Assembly (NCBI GenBank): GCA_963716685.1 | Contig: CAVQTR010000006.1 | Span: forward strand, 744,001-808,000 | DNA length: 64,000 nt | Source of the DNA: JALYXI01 sp963716685 | GTDB lineage: Bacteria; Acidobacteriota; Terriglobia; Bryobacterales; Bryobacteraceae | Direction: 5' to 3' | Shown: piece after piece, positions 1-7,618 of the stretch | Numbering within the stretch: the stretch's first letter is position 1 | How the letters are laid out: each line of letters begins with the position of its first letter | Notes under the pieces: model-generated | Told to the model about the DNA's origin: nothing | Databases searched by the model: none | The model's input: the letters and a program-made list of their open reading frames with translations, nothing else | Translations under genes and position numbers: made by a program

Positions 1-1114
1 GGTTCGCAGCCGAGTTGTCGTAGGTGTAGACCATCTCGATGCGCGTTCCTTTGGGCAGGCTGACCGGCTGCTTATAGCGATAGCTGCCCTGCCAGTTGAA
101 ATCCCAGTCGCTGATCCAGATGAGCGGTTTGACAGTGCCGTCGGGCAGATAGGCGTCTACCTTCATGTCGCGGCAGAGATAGTGCGCATGGGGCGTGATG
201 CCGACCAGATTGACGTCGGCGGGAAGCACGCGCGACGCCTTGACCACGTAGCTGGCTTCTCCCGGAGCGATATCGATTTTGCGCGAGCCCATCAAAAGCA
301 GAGAGCGGCCTTTGGTGGGCGGATCGCCAAAGGTCAGGCCGAGAGAAGACTGATCTACTTCAGGCTTGCCGGAGGGATGGTAGTGAATCTGGAGGACAAG
401 ATCGGTTCCCTTCGTCAGGGGCATGGTGTAACCGGCGGCGACCTTAGTGGGCACGGTTCCGGGAGCCCAGCCGCCCAGAATGCTGCCCGCAAAGCCGGGA
501 CTGCCGAAGCAGGTATAGCTGCCATCGGGAGAGCCGGCGGCGAGTTTGCGGCCCTGCCCATTGGTATCGACAAAGACGAGCGCGTGATGAACAACGCGGC
601 GATTGCCGGGCCGAAATTCGGTGGCGGCGACGTACGCGGTGTTTTCCAGATTCAGCGGGATGACGAAGCACTTGAACTGATCGGGTCCGTCGGCAGGGAC
701 GGTGAATTTGGTGGGGGTGGTGAAGACCTTGTCGGGCTGACCGACCAGCCAGCCATTGACAAACTTTGGCGGTACGGGCTTTTGTTTGGGGTCGCCTTCG
801 GGAGCGCCGGCTTTTGCCCATTGCGCGATGGCTGCGATCTGGTCATCGGTGAGACGCCGGGCATCTTTGAAATCGCCGTGACCGGGTTCGGCCTTCCAGG
901 GAGGCATGACGTGCGCAGCTGTGACGGCAGCGATCTGTGATGCGCGCTTGGCGGTGTCGCCGTAGGTGAGCAGGGCGAAGGGCGCAACCTCACCGGGGCG
1001 GTGGCAGCTGGCGCAGTTTTGATAGAGGATGGGCGCGATGTCGTGGTTGTAGGTGGGGACCGACGCGGCAGTCGCGACGGAAAAGGCGGCAAGAGCGAGC
1101 GCGAAGAGTCTCAT
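1..1114 (-). CDS. Exported haem-c / copper type II monooxygenase-like protein (3' end cut by window edge)
   Basis: About 371 residues are visible; the C-terminus lies beyond the left edge. A signal peptide (1-17) precedes one c-type haem motif, CASCH at 34-38. The rest has the histidine pattern of the peptidylglycine/dopamine-type copper monooxygenases (PHM family): an HH pair at 176-177 and HYH at 244-246 (CuH-like site), then HAH at 309-311 (first CuM ligands). The CuM methionine would lie past the edge. By family, such proteins hydroxylate substrates with copper and O2; here the fused haem suggests an internal electron donor in the periplasm (inference). The start ATG overlaps the stop of the redoxin gene as ATGA, so the two are probably translationally coupled. 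Substrate unknown. Confidence 0.8.
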   Translation of the reverse strand, partial: MRLFALALAAFSVATAASVPTYNHDIAPILYQNCASCHRPGEVAPFALLTYGDTAKRASQIAAVTAAHVMPPWKAEPGHGDFKDARRLTDDQIAAIAQWAKAGAPEGDPKQKPVPPKFVNGWLVGQPDKVFTTPTKFTVPADGPDQFKCFVIPLNLENTAYVAATEFRPGNRRVVHHALVFVDTNGQGRKLAAGSPDGSYTCFGSPGFAGSILGGWAPGTVPTKVAAGYTMPLTKGTDLVLQIHYHPSGKPEVDQSSLGLTFGDPPTKGRSLLLMGSRKIDIAPGEASYVVKASRVLPADVNLVGITPHAHYLCRDMKVDAYLPDGTVKPLIWISDWDFNWQGSYRYKQPVSLPKGTRIEMVYTYDNSAAN

Positions 1115-1650
1115 TTCAATTTGACGATGGAGCATCCGAGCGCAGGCGTTCGGGCGTGAGGGACGGGTTTGCCGGCGAGGACGGCGTCGAGCGTATCGCG
1201 CAGATCGAAGGCGGTGGGTTTGGGAAGCTGTTTACCGAAATCAACCTGGCGATTGTCGATCCGGCCGAGATAGAGAAGCCTGCCCTGAGGCGAGAGAACC
1301 GCCGCTTCAGGGGTGGTGTTCGCGCCGGTGGAGGCGGCGAGGGTTTCGTGCGGATCGAAGAGATAGGGAAAGGTGTAGCCGAACTCTTTCGCGTGGCGGC
1401 GGACGTCGCCGGCGGGGATGGTGGCGTCACCCTGAACGGCGTAGAAGGCGATGCCGCGCGCCGTGTAATCGTGCGCGATGCGATTCATTTCCGGGACGTA
1501 GCCGTTGCTGAGGGGGCAATCGGTGGTGACGAAGAAGAGAACGACGGCGCGTTTACCCGCCCACTCCGCGGAGGAGTGATGCATACCCTCGGTATCGGTG
1601 AGGGAGGTTGCGCCCGCGGTCAGAAAAAGAGACAGCAGGAGCGGCAACAT
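1111..1650 (-). CDS. Exported redoxin-domain (AhpC/TSA-like) protein
   Basis: About 179 residues. The ATG at 1650 is chosen because an AAGGA ribosome site lies just upstream and it gives a clean signal peptide (MLPLLLSLFLTAGATS); a longer frame to 1707 would overlap the rhodanese gene. The thioredoxin-fold core carries a single cysteine in TTDCPLSNGY, the form common in AhpC/TSA-like proteins encoded beside exported haem or copper proteins. No resolving cysteine is near. It is probably a periplasmic thiol protein serving the downstream haem/copper enzyme, by reduction or metal delivery (inference). It lies 8 bp after the rhodanese gene and its stop overlaps the next start. Confidence 0.8.
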   Translation of the reverse strand: MLPLLLSLFLTAGATSLTDTEGMHHSSAEWAGKRAVVLFFVTTDCPLSNGYVPEMNRIAHDYTARGIAFYAVQGDATIPAGDVRRHAKEFGYTFPYLFDPHETLAASTGANTTPEAAVLSPQGRLLYLGRIDNRQVDFGKQLPKPTAFDLRDTLDAVLAGKPVPHARTPALGCSIVKLK

Positions 1651-1658
1651 TGTCCTTA

Positions 1659-2033
1659 TTATGACGCGGATTCGACGGGCAGGCCGGATTCCTTCCAGGC
1701 TCGCCATCCGCCGTCGAGCGAGATGACGTGAGTATAGCCGAGCTTGCCGGCGGCTTCCGTGGCGAGGGCGGACCGATAACCGCCGCCGCAGTAGAGGACC
1801 AGCTTCGTGGATTTATCAGGCACGGTGCGCTCCAGATCCCGTTCGAGTACGCCTTTCCCGATATGGATTGCGCCGGCGGCATGCTCGGCGTTCCATTCGC
1901 AGTCTTCGCGAACGTCCACCAAGAGATGCGGTTCGCTTTCCGCCAGCATCTTTTTGTAGCCGGCAATGTCGGTCTGGACGATGTGAGCTTTGGCTTCATC
2001 GACCAGTTTCAGAAACCCCGGCGTGTGTTCCAT
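1659..2033 (-). CDS. Single-domain rhodanese-like sulfurtransferase
   Basis: 124 residues, one rhodanese domain. The substrate loop has VDVREDCEW (the usual DVR) and the active-site loop is CGGGYRS, with the catalytic cysteine that carries persulfide. No signal peptide, so cytoplasmic. It starts 2 bp after murA ends and sits 8 bp before the redoxin gene, so all are probably on one transcript. The family moves sulfane sulfur between thiol acceptors; the acceptor here is unknown. It may supply sulfur or thiol chemistry for the exported redoxin and haem/copper proteins downstream (inference). Confidence 0.85.
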   Translation of the reverse strand: MEHTPGFLKLVDEAKAHIVQTDIAGYKKMLAESEPHLLVDVREDCEWNAEHAAGAIHIGKGVLERDLERTVPDKSTKLVLYCGGGYRSALATEAAGKLGYTHVISLDGGWRAWKESGLPVESAS

Positions 2034-2035
2034 GG

Positions 2036-3304
2036 CTATTCGACCCTTTGGATGGAGGCGCCTACGTGGGAGAGTTTGCTCTCGATCTTTTCGTAGCCGC
2101 GATCTATATGGTACACGCGGTCGATCACCGTTTCTCCCTTGGCAACCAAGGCGGCGAGCACGAGCGAGGCGCTGGCGCGGAGGTCAGAGGCGATGACCCC
2201 GGCGCCCTGCAGGGCTGAGCGGCCCGCGACGATGGCCTGCCGGCCTTCCAGGCGGATGTTGGCACCCATGCGCTGCAGTTCCTGGGCGTGCATGAAGCGG
2301 TTTTCGAAAATAGTTTCGACGATCAGTGAGATGCCTTCGGCCTGCGTCATGAGAGCCATGTACTGGGCCTGCAGGTCGGTGGCAAAGCCGGGGTATTCCT
2401 CGGTGGTGATGTCGACGGCCTTCAGGTGGCCGTTGCCGCGAACGTGCAGCGTGGTGGCATCGGGCTGGTCGATGCTGACGCCGGCCTGCCGCATTTTGTC
2501 GGTGAGGGCGCTGACATGCTCCGGGATGAGCCCGGTGATGCGCACGTCGCCGCCGGTGATGGCGGCTGCGATTAGATAAGTGCCGGCTTCGATGCGGTCG
2601 GCGATGATCTGGTGGGGCGCGTCTTCGGGAACGCCGTGCAGCCTGTCGACGCCCTGGACGCGAATGATGGAAGTGCCGGCGCCTTCGATCTTCGCCCCCA
2701 TGCGGGTGAGAAGAGCCGCAAGATCGGTGACCTCGGGCTCGCGCGCGGCATTGGTCAACACGGTCTCACCGCGCGCGAGTGTGGCGGCCATCAGCACATC
2801 TTCGGTGCCGGTGACTGTGATTCGGTCGAAGTGGATTTCGGCGCCGGTGAGGCCATTGGGAGCGACGGCTTCGATATAACCGTGCTCCTGATTAATGGTG
2901 GCTCCGAGATTTTCGAGAGCGAGCAGATGGAGGTTGATGGGGCGGGCGCCGATGCCGCAGCCGCCGGGAAGCGAGACGCGGGCGCGTCCGCAGCGCGCCA
3001 CCAGCGGACCGAGGACGAGACTGGAAGCGCGCATGGTCTTGACCAGCTCGTAAGGCGCTTCGGGAGAAACGATTTCAGGCGTGTGAATGGACACGCGCTC
3101 GCCGGTGACTTCAAGTTCGCTGCCGATATCGACGAGCAGGCGCTCCATGGTGCGGATGTCACGCACCTTGGGAACACGCGTGAGGAAGACCGGCTCATCG
3201 GTGAGCAGAGCGGCGGCGAGGGCGGGCAGCGAAGAATTTTTCGAACCGCTGGTTGGGATTTCCCCTTCGAGGCGGGAGCCTCCTTTAATGACGAATTTAT
3301 CCAT
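2036..3304 (-). CDS. murA: UDP-N-acetylglucosamine 1-carboxyvinyltransferase
   Basis: 422 residues, the normal length for MurA, which transfers enolpyruvate from PEP to UDP-GlcNAc in the first committed step of peptidoglycan synthesis. The N-terminus MDKFVIKGG with SKNS (Lys22, Asn23) is typical. The catalytic loop is PGGCGIGARP with Cys116, the residue alkylated by fosfomycin, so the enzyme should be of the sensitive type. The start at 3304 is chosen over an upstream frame start because it matches the family N-terminus; it overlaps the murQ stop by 8 bp. The lineage presumably needs this enzyme; whether there is a second murA cannot be seen here. Confidence 0.97.
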   Translation of the reverse strand: MDKFVIKGGSRLEGEIPTSGSKNSSLPALAAALLTDEPVFLTRVPKVRDIRTMERLLVDIGSELEVTGERVSIHTPEIVSPEAPYELVKTMRASSLVLGPLVARCGRARVSLPGGCGIGARPINLHLLALENLGATINQEHGYIEAVAPNGLTGAEIHFDRITVTGTEDVLMAATLARGETVLTNAAREPEVTDLAALLTRMGAKIEGAGTSIIRVQGVDRLHGVPEDAPHQIIADRIEAGTYLIAAAITGGDVRITGLIPEHVSALTDKMRQAGVSIDQPDATTLHVRGNGHLKAVDITTEEYPGFATDLQAQYMALMTQAEGISLIVETIFENRFMHAQELQRMGANIRLEGRQAIVAGRSALQGAGVIASDLRASASLVLAALVAKGETVIDRVYHIDRGYEKIESKLSHVGASIQRVE

Positions 3305-4199
3305 GGTGGGTTTCCTGCAGAGCCGCGCGGACGTTGCCGCGGGCGTGCGCGAGCCGCGCTTCGGCTTCGACGCGATCGACGCCAGCGAGCGACATGACCA
3401 ACGCGGTTTGCACACGGTTGCCGGCGGCAGCGAGCCGTTCGCCGGCTTCGGTATCTGAAAGCGATGCCGCTTCGGAGATGATCCGGCGCGCGCGGTCCCG
3501 CAGCTTTTCGTTTTTGGGCTCCACGTTCACCATCAGGTTGCCATAGACGTAGCCCATGCGGATGAAGGTGCCGGTGGTCAGCATATTGAGCACCAGCTTT
3601 GTGGCGGTGCCGGCCTTGAGACGGGTGGAACCGGCGATGATTTCGGGACCGGGCAGCGGCGTGATGGCGATCTGCGCCGCGCGCGCCAGTTCCGAATCGC
3701 GGCTGCAACTGATGCCGATGGTAACCGCGCCGATGCGGTTGGCTTCGGCAATGGGGCCGAGCACGTACGGCGTCCGGCCGCTGGCGGCGATGCCGGCGAG
3801 TACGTCGCGGGAGCTGAACCCGGCGGCAAGCAGGTCGCGCACGCCGAGAGCGGGATCGTCCTCGGAGGTTTCAGTGGCGCGGGAGAGCGCCGATTCGCCG
3901 CCCGCGATGATGCCCTGGACCAGACCCGGAGGGACATTGAAGGTGGGCGGACATTCGGCGGCGTCGAGGACGCCGAGGCGGCCGCTGGTGCCCGCACCGA
4001 TATAGAAGAGGCGTCCGCCCCCGGTGAGGGCTGCGACGATGCGGTCCACGGCGTGAGCGATGGCGGGAAGCTCGGCGGCAACCGATGCCGCCACGCGCTG
4101 GTCTTCGCTGTTGATGACGCGGAGCATCTCCTCCGTGGGTAGTGAATCGATATGCGTAGAGGCGGGGTTGGACTGTTCCGTCAGCAGGTCGCGCAGCAT
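3297..4199 (-). CDS. murQ: N-acetylmuramic acid 6-phosphate etherase
   Basis: 300 residues. It cleaves the lactyl ether of MurNAc-6-phosphate to give GlcNAc-6-phosphate, a peptidoglycan recycling step in the cytoplasm. The SIS fold is recognisable from FYIGAGTSGRLGVLDAAECPPTF, and GLVQGIIAGGESAL and SEDD match the MurQ signature; LTTGTFIRMGYVYGNLMVNV is the conserved C-terminal segment. It overlaps murA by 8 bp, so wall recycling and wall synthesis are physically coupled here. No MurNAc kinase or transporter gene is next to it. Confidence 0.96.
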   Translation of the reverse strand: MLRDLLTEQSNPASTHIDSLPTEEMLRVINSEDQRVAASVAAELPAIAHAVDRIVAALTGGGRLFYIGAGTSGRLGVLDAAECPPTFNVPPGLVQGIIAGGESALSRATETSEDDPALGVRDLLAAGFSSRDVLAGIAASGRTPYVLGPIAEANRIGAVTIGISCSRDSELARAAQIAITPLPGPEIIAGSTRLKAGTATKLVLNMLTTGTFIRMGYVYGNLMVNVEPKNEKLRDRARRIISEAASLSDTEAGERLAAAGNRVQTALVMSLAGVDRVEAEARLAHARGNVRAALQETHHG

Positions 4200-4211
4200 G
4201 GGCGGGGAAAC

Positions 4212-4820
4212 CTAATCCAGAATGCGGGCGAAGTTCCCGGTAGTTGCGTCAATGAGCACGGAGAAGCCGCTGTTGCCGGCGCTTTCGCCCCAGATGACGC
4301 GCCAAGTGGCATCCGGCCAGCGATTATTCAGTTCCAGAAGGAAGTTGATTTGGGTGGCGGCGGGATGCTTCGCAGTGTAAGCCGCCGCGTGCGAGAGGGC
4401 GGTTTGATAGGCCGTATCGGTATCGTGTTTTGCGGCGCCGATGATGAAGGGCAGGGCGGTCTGGCTGCCAGGCGAGAAGGGGACGGCGGCATCAGCGAAC
4501 ATGCCCTGGCGGACGGAGGTGCTGAAATCCGCCACGGAGAAAGTCCAGGTACGCGCCTGGCGAGCGGAAGGGGAGACGAAGGTAGCCTGCCACGCGGGAG
4601 CCCGGCCGGGCACGAGTTTACCCTCGCCGAGGATGATGCTGGTTTCGCGGAGGACCATCACGTCGGTCTGCCATGCGCGCGCGGCACTGAACATCTGAGC
4701 GAGCGCGTGCAGGCCGGTAACTGGCTCGGGCGGCGGTTCTTCTTTTTTCGGCGCCGACGTGGTGGAGCAGCCGGCGAGTGCGATGAGAAACACCGCGGGA
4801 AACGCGCGAAGGGTATGCAT
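4212..4820 (-). CDS. Predicted lipoprotein of unknown function
   Basis: About 202 residues from the ATG at 4820, which has GAGGACGG upstream; in-frame ATGs at 4835 and 4838 are possible. A basic N-terminus, a hydrophobic stretch and the lipobox IALAGC mark a lipoprotein; the next residues STTSAPKKEEPPPEPV form a flexible linker. The C-terminal end (TWRVIWGESAGNSGFSVLIDATTGNF) resembles the last strands of PepSY-like folds, but this is a weak match. It is first in the murQ-murA operon, 12 bp before murQ, so an envelope role is likely. No function is assigned. Confidence 0.8.
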   Translation of the reverse strand: MHTLRAFPAVFLIALAGCSTTSAPKKEEPPPEPVTGLHALAQMFSAARAWQTDVMVLRETSIILGEGKLVPGRAPAWQATFVSPSARQARTWTFSVADFSTSVRQGMFADAAVPFSPGSQTALPFIIGAAKHDTDTAYQTALSHAAAYTAKHPAATQINFLLELNNRWPDATWRVIWGESAGNSGFSVLIDATTGNFARILD

Positions 4821-4893
4821 CGGGACCGTCCTCATCATAGCCGCTCACCGGGCGTGTGACATAATCATTTCAGTTTCTCCGGTGAGGTGCTGT

Positions 4894-6012
4894 ATGAAGT
4901 GCTCTCTTCTGATTCCGACTGCCGCGCTGTTTTTTTCCCCTGCAATTGTTGCGCAGAAAGCGCCCGCCACCGCGCCCGTAACCACAAGTCCCGGAAGGAC
5001 GACGAGCCCCAACTTTCCTTCCACAACCTCGCCGAATCCGAATACTAACCCGAACACCAATACGAACCCGATGAATACGACCAATAACACCGGGGTCATT
5101 ATGAATCGGCCGATTTACCTTTCGGGGAAGGTAATCATGGAGGACGGCACGCCGCCGCCGGATCTGGTGAGAATCGAAAAGATCTGCGGCGGCAATCCGC
5201 GGCCGGAGGGATACACGGATTCAAAGGGGAGATTCAGCTTCCAGCTGGACAGCGGCATGGACGTGATGGCGGATGCCAGCGATGCTAACTTCGGGCGCGG
5301 GAATTCCGTGCCGGGGATGGCAGCGAGTAACACGGCGGGTTCTTCCGTGCGCCGGGCCAATCTGAATGGATGCGAGTTGCGCGCGTCGCTGCCGGGATTC
5401 CGTTCCACATCGGTCAGCCTGGCGTTTCACGATTCGCTGGACAACCCGAACGTTGGGGCAATTGTGCTTCACCGGATGGGCAACGTGGACGGGACGACGA
5501 TTAGCATGACTACGCTGAACGCGCCGAAGGAAGCCCAAAAGAATTACCAGAAGGGCCGGGAAGCGTTAAAGAAGCAGAAGTCGGAAGACGCCGAGAAGAG
5601 TTTCCGGAAAGCTGTGGAGGAATATCCAAAATTCGCGGCAGCCTGGTATGAGCTGGGACATGTGGAAGCAATGGCGAACCGCACAGCGGAAGCGCAGAAA
5701 TCATTTGAGCAATCCATTGCGGCAGATCCGAAATTGATCACGCCTTATGTGGAGCTTTCCCGGATACTGGCGAAAGACAAGGACTGGAAAAGGACGGCGG
5801 AGACAACCGAGCATGCCATCAAGCTGAATCCGGTGGATTTCCCGCAGCTCTATTTCTTCAATGCCGTGGCGAATTTTAACCTGCAGAACGTGGATGCGGC
5901 GGAGAAGAGCGCGTTAGAGGCGCAAAAGCTGGACACGCGGCACGAGATTGCACAAATGGGGCGGCTGATCGAGGCGATCGAAGCGGCGAAGAAGACAGTC
6001 GCGAAGCAGTAA
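4894..6012 (+). CDS. Exported TPR protein with a carboxypeptidase-regulatory-like domain
   Basis: 372 residues from the ATG at 4894, preceded by GGTGAGGTG; longer in-frame starts would overlap the divergent lipoprotein gene. After a signal peptide (cleavage near IVAQ/KAP) comes a low-complexity Thr/Asn/Pro-rich linker (residues 30-70), then a beta domain with SGKVIMEDG and YTDSKGRFSFQLD typical of carboxypeptidase-regulatory-like folds, then three or so TPR repeats (about 215-360: AEKSFRKAVEEYPKFAAAWYELG and following). Periplasmic or surface scaffold by inference. It is convergent with the SDR gene, 7 bp apart, with no clear terminator between them. Confidence 0.88.
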   Translation: MKCSLLIPTAALFFSPAIVAQKAPATAPVTTSPGRTTSPNFPSTTSPNPNTNPNTNTNPMNTTNNTGVIMNRPIYLSGKVIMEDGTPPPDLVRIEKICGGNPRPEGYTDSKGRFSFQLDSGMDVMADASDANFGRGNSVPGMAASNTAGSSVRRANLNGCELRASLPGFRSTSVSLAFHDSLDNPNVGAIVLHRMGNVDGTTISMTTLNAPKEAQKNYQKGREALKKQKSEDAEKSFRKAVEEYPKFAAAWYELGHVEAMANRTAEAQKSFEQSIAADPKLITPYVELSRILAKDKDWKRTAETTEHAIKLNPVDFPQLYFFNAVANFNLQNVDAAEKSALEAQKLDTRHEIAQMGRLIEAIEAAKKTVAKQ

Positions 6013-6019
6013 TTCCGGT

Positions 6020-6781
6020 TTAGACCATGTACATGCCGCCATTGATTTCAATGGTCTGGCCATGGATGTAGCGGGACGGCTCGCTACACAGGAAAAGGAT
6101 AGTATCGGCGACTTCATCGTTGTCGCCGAGTTTACCTGCGGGAGTTTGCGCCAGCATGTTGTCGAGGATCTGCCGGTTCGAGAACTGCGCGTGAAAGTCG
6201 TTATCAACAGTGCCGGGCGAAACGGCGTTCACGTGTACGCCCTTGGGCGCGAGTTCCTTCGCAAGACCTTTGGTGATGCTGGCGATGGCCGCTTTGGCAG
6301 CCGCGTAGATGGTTGCACCGGGGCCGCCGCCGTTGCGCGCCGCGATGGAACTGAGATTCACGATGTGCCCGTAGCCACGCTCGATCATGGGTGGAGCGAC
6401 GGCCTGCGCGAGGAACCAGGCGCTCTTCACGTTCAGGTTCATCACGCGGTCGAACAGATCGGGGGTGTACTCAGGCAATTTGGCGCGCTGCACGAGCGAG
6501 CCTGCGTTGTTGATCAGGATGTCGGCGGAAGTGTTCAGGGCCCGGTACTCGGAGATCAGGGACTCTATACCGGCGTCTGTGGAGAGGTCAGCCTGGAGGA
6601 ACTCTCCGTGAGCGCCATGATCCTGGAGTTTCGCCGCGACCTGGTCAATTCCCTCGCGGTGCGAATTATAATGCAACACGAAGCGGCGCACGCCCGCGTG
6701 AGCAAATGCGTGCGCGGTGGCTGCACCAATTCCACGCGAAGCGCCAGTGATAAAAACCGTTAAATCGGAAAGCGGCGGCAC
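6020..6781 (-). CDS. SDR-family oxidoreductase (FabG-like)
   Basis: 253 residues, classical short-chain dehydrogenase. The cofactor motif TGASRGIG is at 12-19, NNAG at 91-94, catalytic Ser145 in NLSS, Tyr159 and Lys163 in YAAAK. The C-terminal SRYIHGQTIEINGGMYM is the usual substrate and cofactor closure of 3-oxoacyl-ACP reductase-like SDRs. It uses NAD(P)H to reduce or oxidise a carbonyl/alcohol; the substrate cannot be read from sequence. It begins 1 bp after the crp-family gene ends, so both are probably one transcript. It may be a target of that regulator, but it is not in a fatty-acid operon. Confidence 0.92.
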   Translation of the reverse strand: MPPLSDLTVFITGASRGIGAATAHAFAHAGVRRFVLHYNSHREGIDQVAAKLQDHGAHGEFLQADLSTDAGIESLISEYRALNTSADILINNAGSLVQRAKLPEYTPDLFDRVMNLNVKSAWFLAQAVAPPMIERGYGHIVNLSSIAARNGGGPGATIYAAAKAAIASITKGLAKELAPKGVHVNAVSPGTVDNDFHAQFSNRQILDNMLAQTPAGKLGDNDEVADTILFLCSEPSRYIHGQTIEINGGMYMV

Positions 6782-6782
6782 T

Positions 6783-7460
6783 TTACGCAGCGGTGCGCAG
6801 CCATTCCTTCATCGCATCCCGGTAGAGCAGGATTCCTTTGCGCGAATAGCGCAGGTAACCCTGACGGCGGAATTGATTCATGTAGTGGGTGACAATCTCG
6901 CGCGAGGTCCCGACATACTGCGAAAGGAGCTCGTGCGTAAACGGAATCATTTGAATGGAGCCGTCGTCCTGCCGGGTGCCGAGGCGCTCGGAGAACCGCA
7001 CCAGAGTCCGGGCCAGGCGGCGCGCAATGTTGTCGACCGAGAAGCTCTCGATGCGGTGAGCGAAATCCACAGACCGATGCACCAGAAGCTGCATCATGGC
7101 GATTGCCAGACGGGGACGCTTCATCGAGATATCTTCAATATCGGAAGTGGTCCAGGTCATGACCTTGGTGCTTTCCAGCGCTACCGCGAGCTCGGCGCGG
7201 TTGGCCATTCCGAGGAAGGCAGACTCGCCGAAGAACTCGTCGGGCTGATAAATATCGACTACCACCTGGCGACCGTCATCGGTGAGCCGGCAGACTTTGA
7301 CCTTACCGCCGATTACCAGATAAACGCTGCTGGAAGGCTGATCATGATCGTAGATCGTTTGCCCCTTTTTATATTCCAAAATGGTGGAACAGGGGAGGTG
7401 TGCGAGGGGGTCTTCTAATGCCCTTTGCTGAGGGGTCGCGTTCGGAGCCATACTGCTCAT
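6783..7460 (-). CDS. Crp/Fnr-family transcriptional regulator
   Basis: 225 residues. The N-terminal cyclic-nucleotide-binding beta roll includes VYLVIGGKVKVCRLTDDGRQVVVDIYQ and DEFFGESAFLG, close to the phosphate-binding cassette of Crp. The C-terminal winged helix-turn-helix is HELLSQYVGTSREIVTHYMNQFRRQGYL, with recognition helix TSREIVTHYM. There is no N-terminal Cys cluster, so an Fnr-type iron-sulfur sensor is unlikely; cNMP or another small ligand is more probable. AAGGAG lies upstream at a long spacing (11 nt). Half-sites GTGA/TCAC lie just upstream at 7482-7497 and could be an autoregulatory operator. Confidence 0.93.
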   Translation of the reverse strand: MSSMAPNATPQQRALEDPLAHLPCSTILEYKKGQTIYDHDQPSSSVYLVIGGKVKVCRLTDDGRQVVVDIYQPDEFFGESAFLGMANRAELAVALESTKVMTWTTSDIEDISMKRPRLAIAMMQLLVHRSVDFAHRIESFSVDNIARRLARTLVRFSERLGTRQDDGSIQMIPFTHELLSQYVGTSREIVTHYMNQFRRQGYLRYSRKGILLYRDAMKEWLRTAA

Positions 7461-7481
7461 CAGGGTTGTTACTCCTTGAAT

Positions 7482-7552
7482 GTGACTATCGTATCACTAT
7501 CTTTTGAATGAAATGCTCTTATGGGTCAATCACGATGCAAGCCACTGACCCA
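7482..7552. promoter_or_regulatory. Candidate operators in the divergent crp-like / phosphoesterase region
   Basis: Two symmetric elements lie between the divergent genes. The first is GTGA-N8-TCAC at 7482-7497, using Crp half-sites but with 8 rather than the usual 6 central bases. The second is a perfect 7-bp inverted repeat TGGGTCA-N17-TGACCCA at 7522-7528 and 7546-7552. Their position fits control of the Crp-family gene or of the plus-strand gene. Binding is inference. Confidence 0.35.
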
Positions 7553-7618
7553 AATCGCACAATGGGAGTTGCACACGTACTGCCAATTGCGATGGTACTC
7601 ACGTCAGGAATATTGCGA

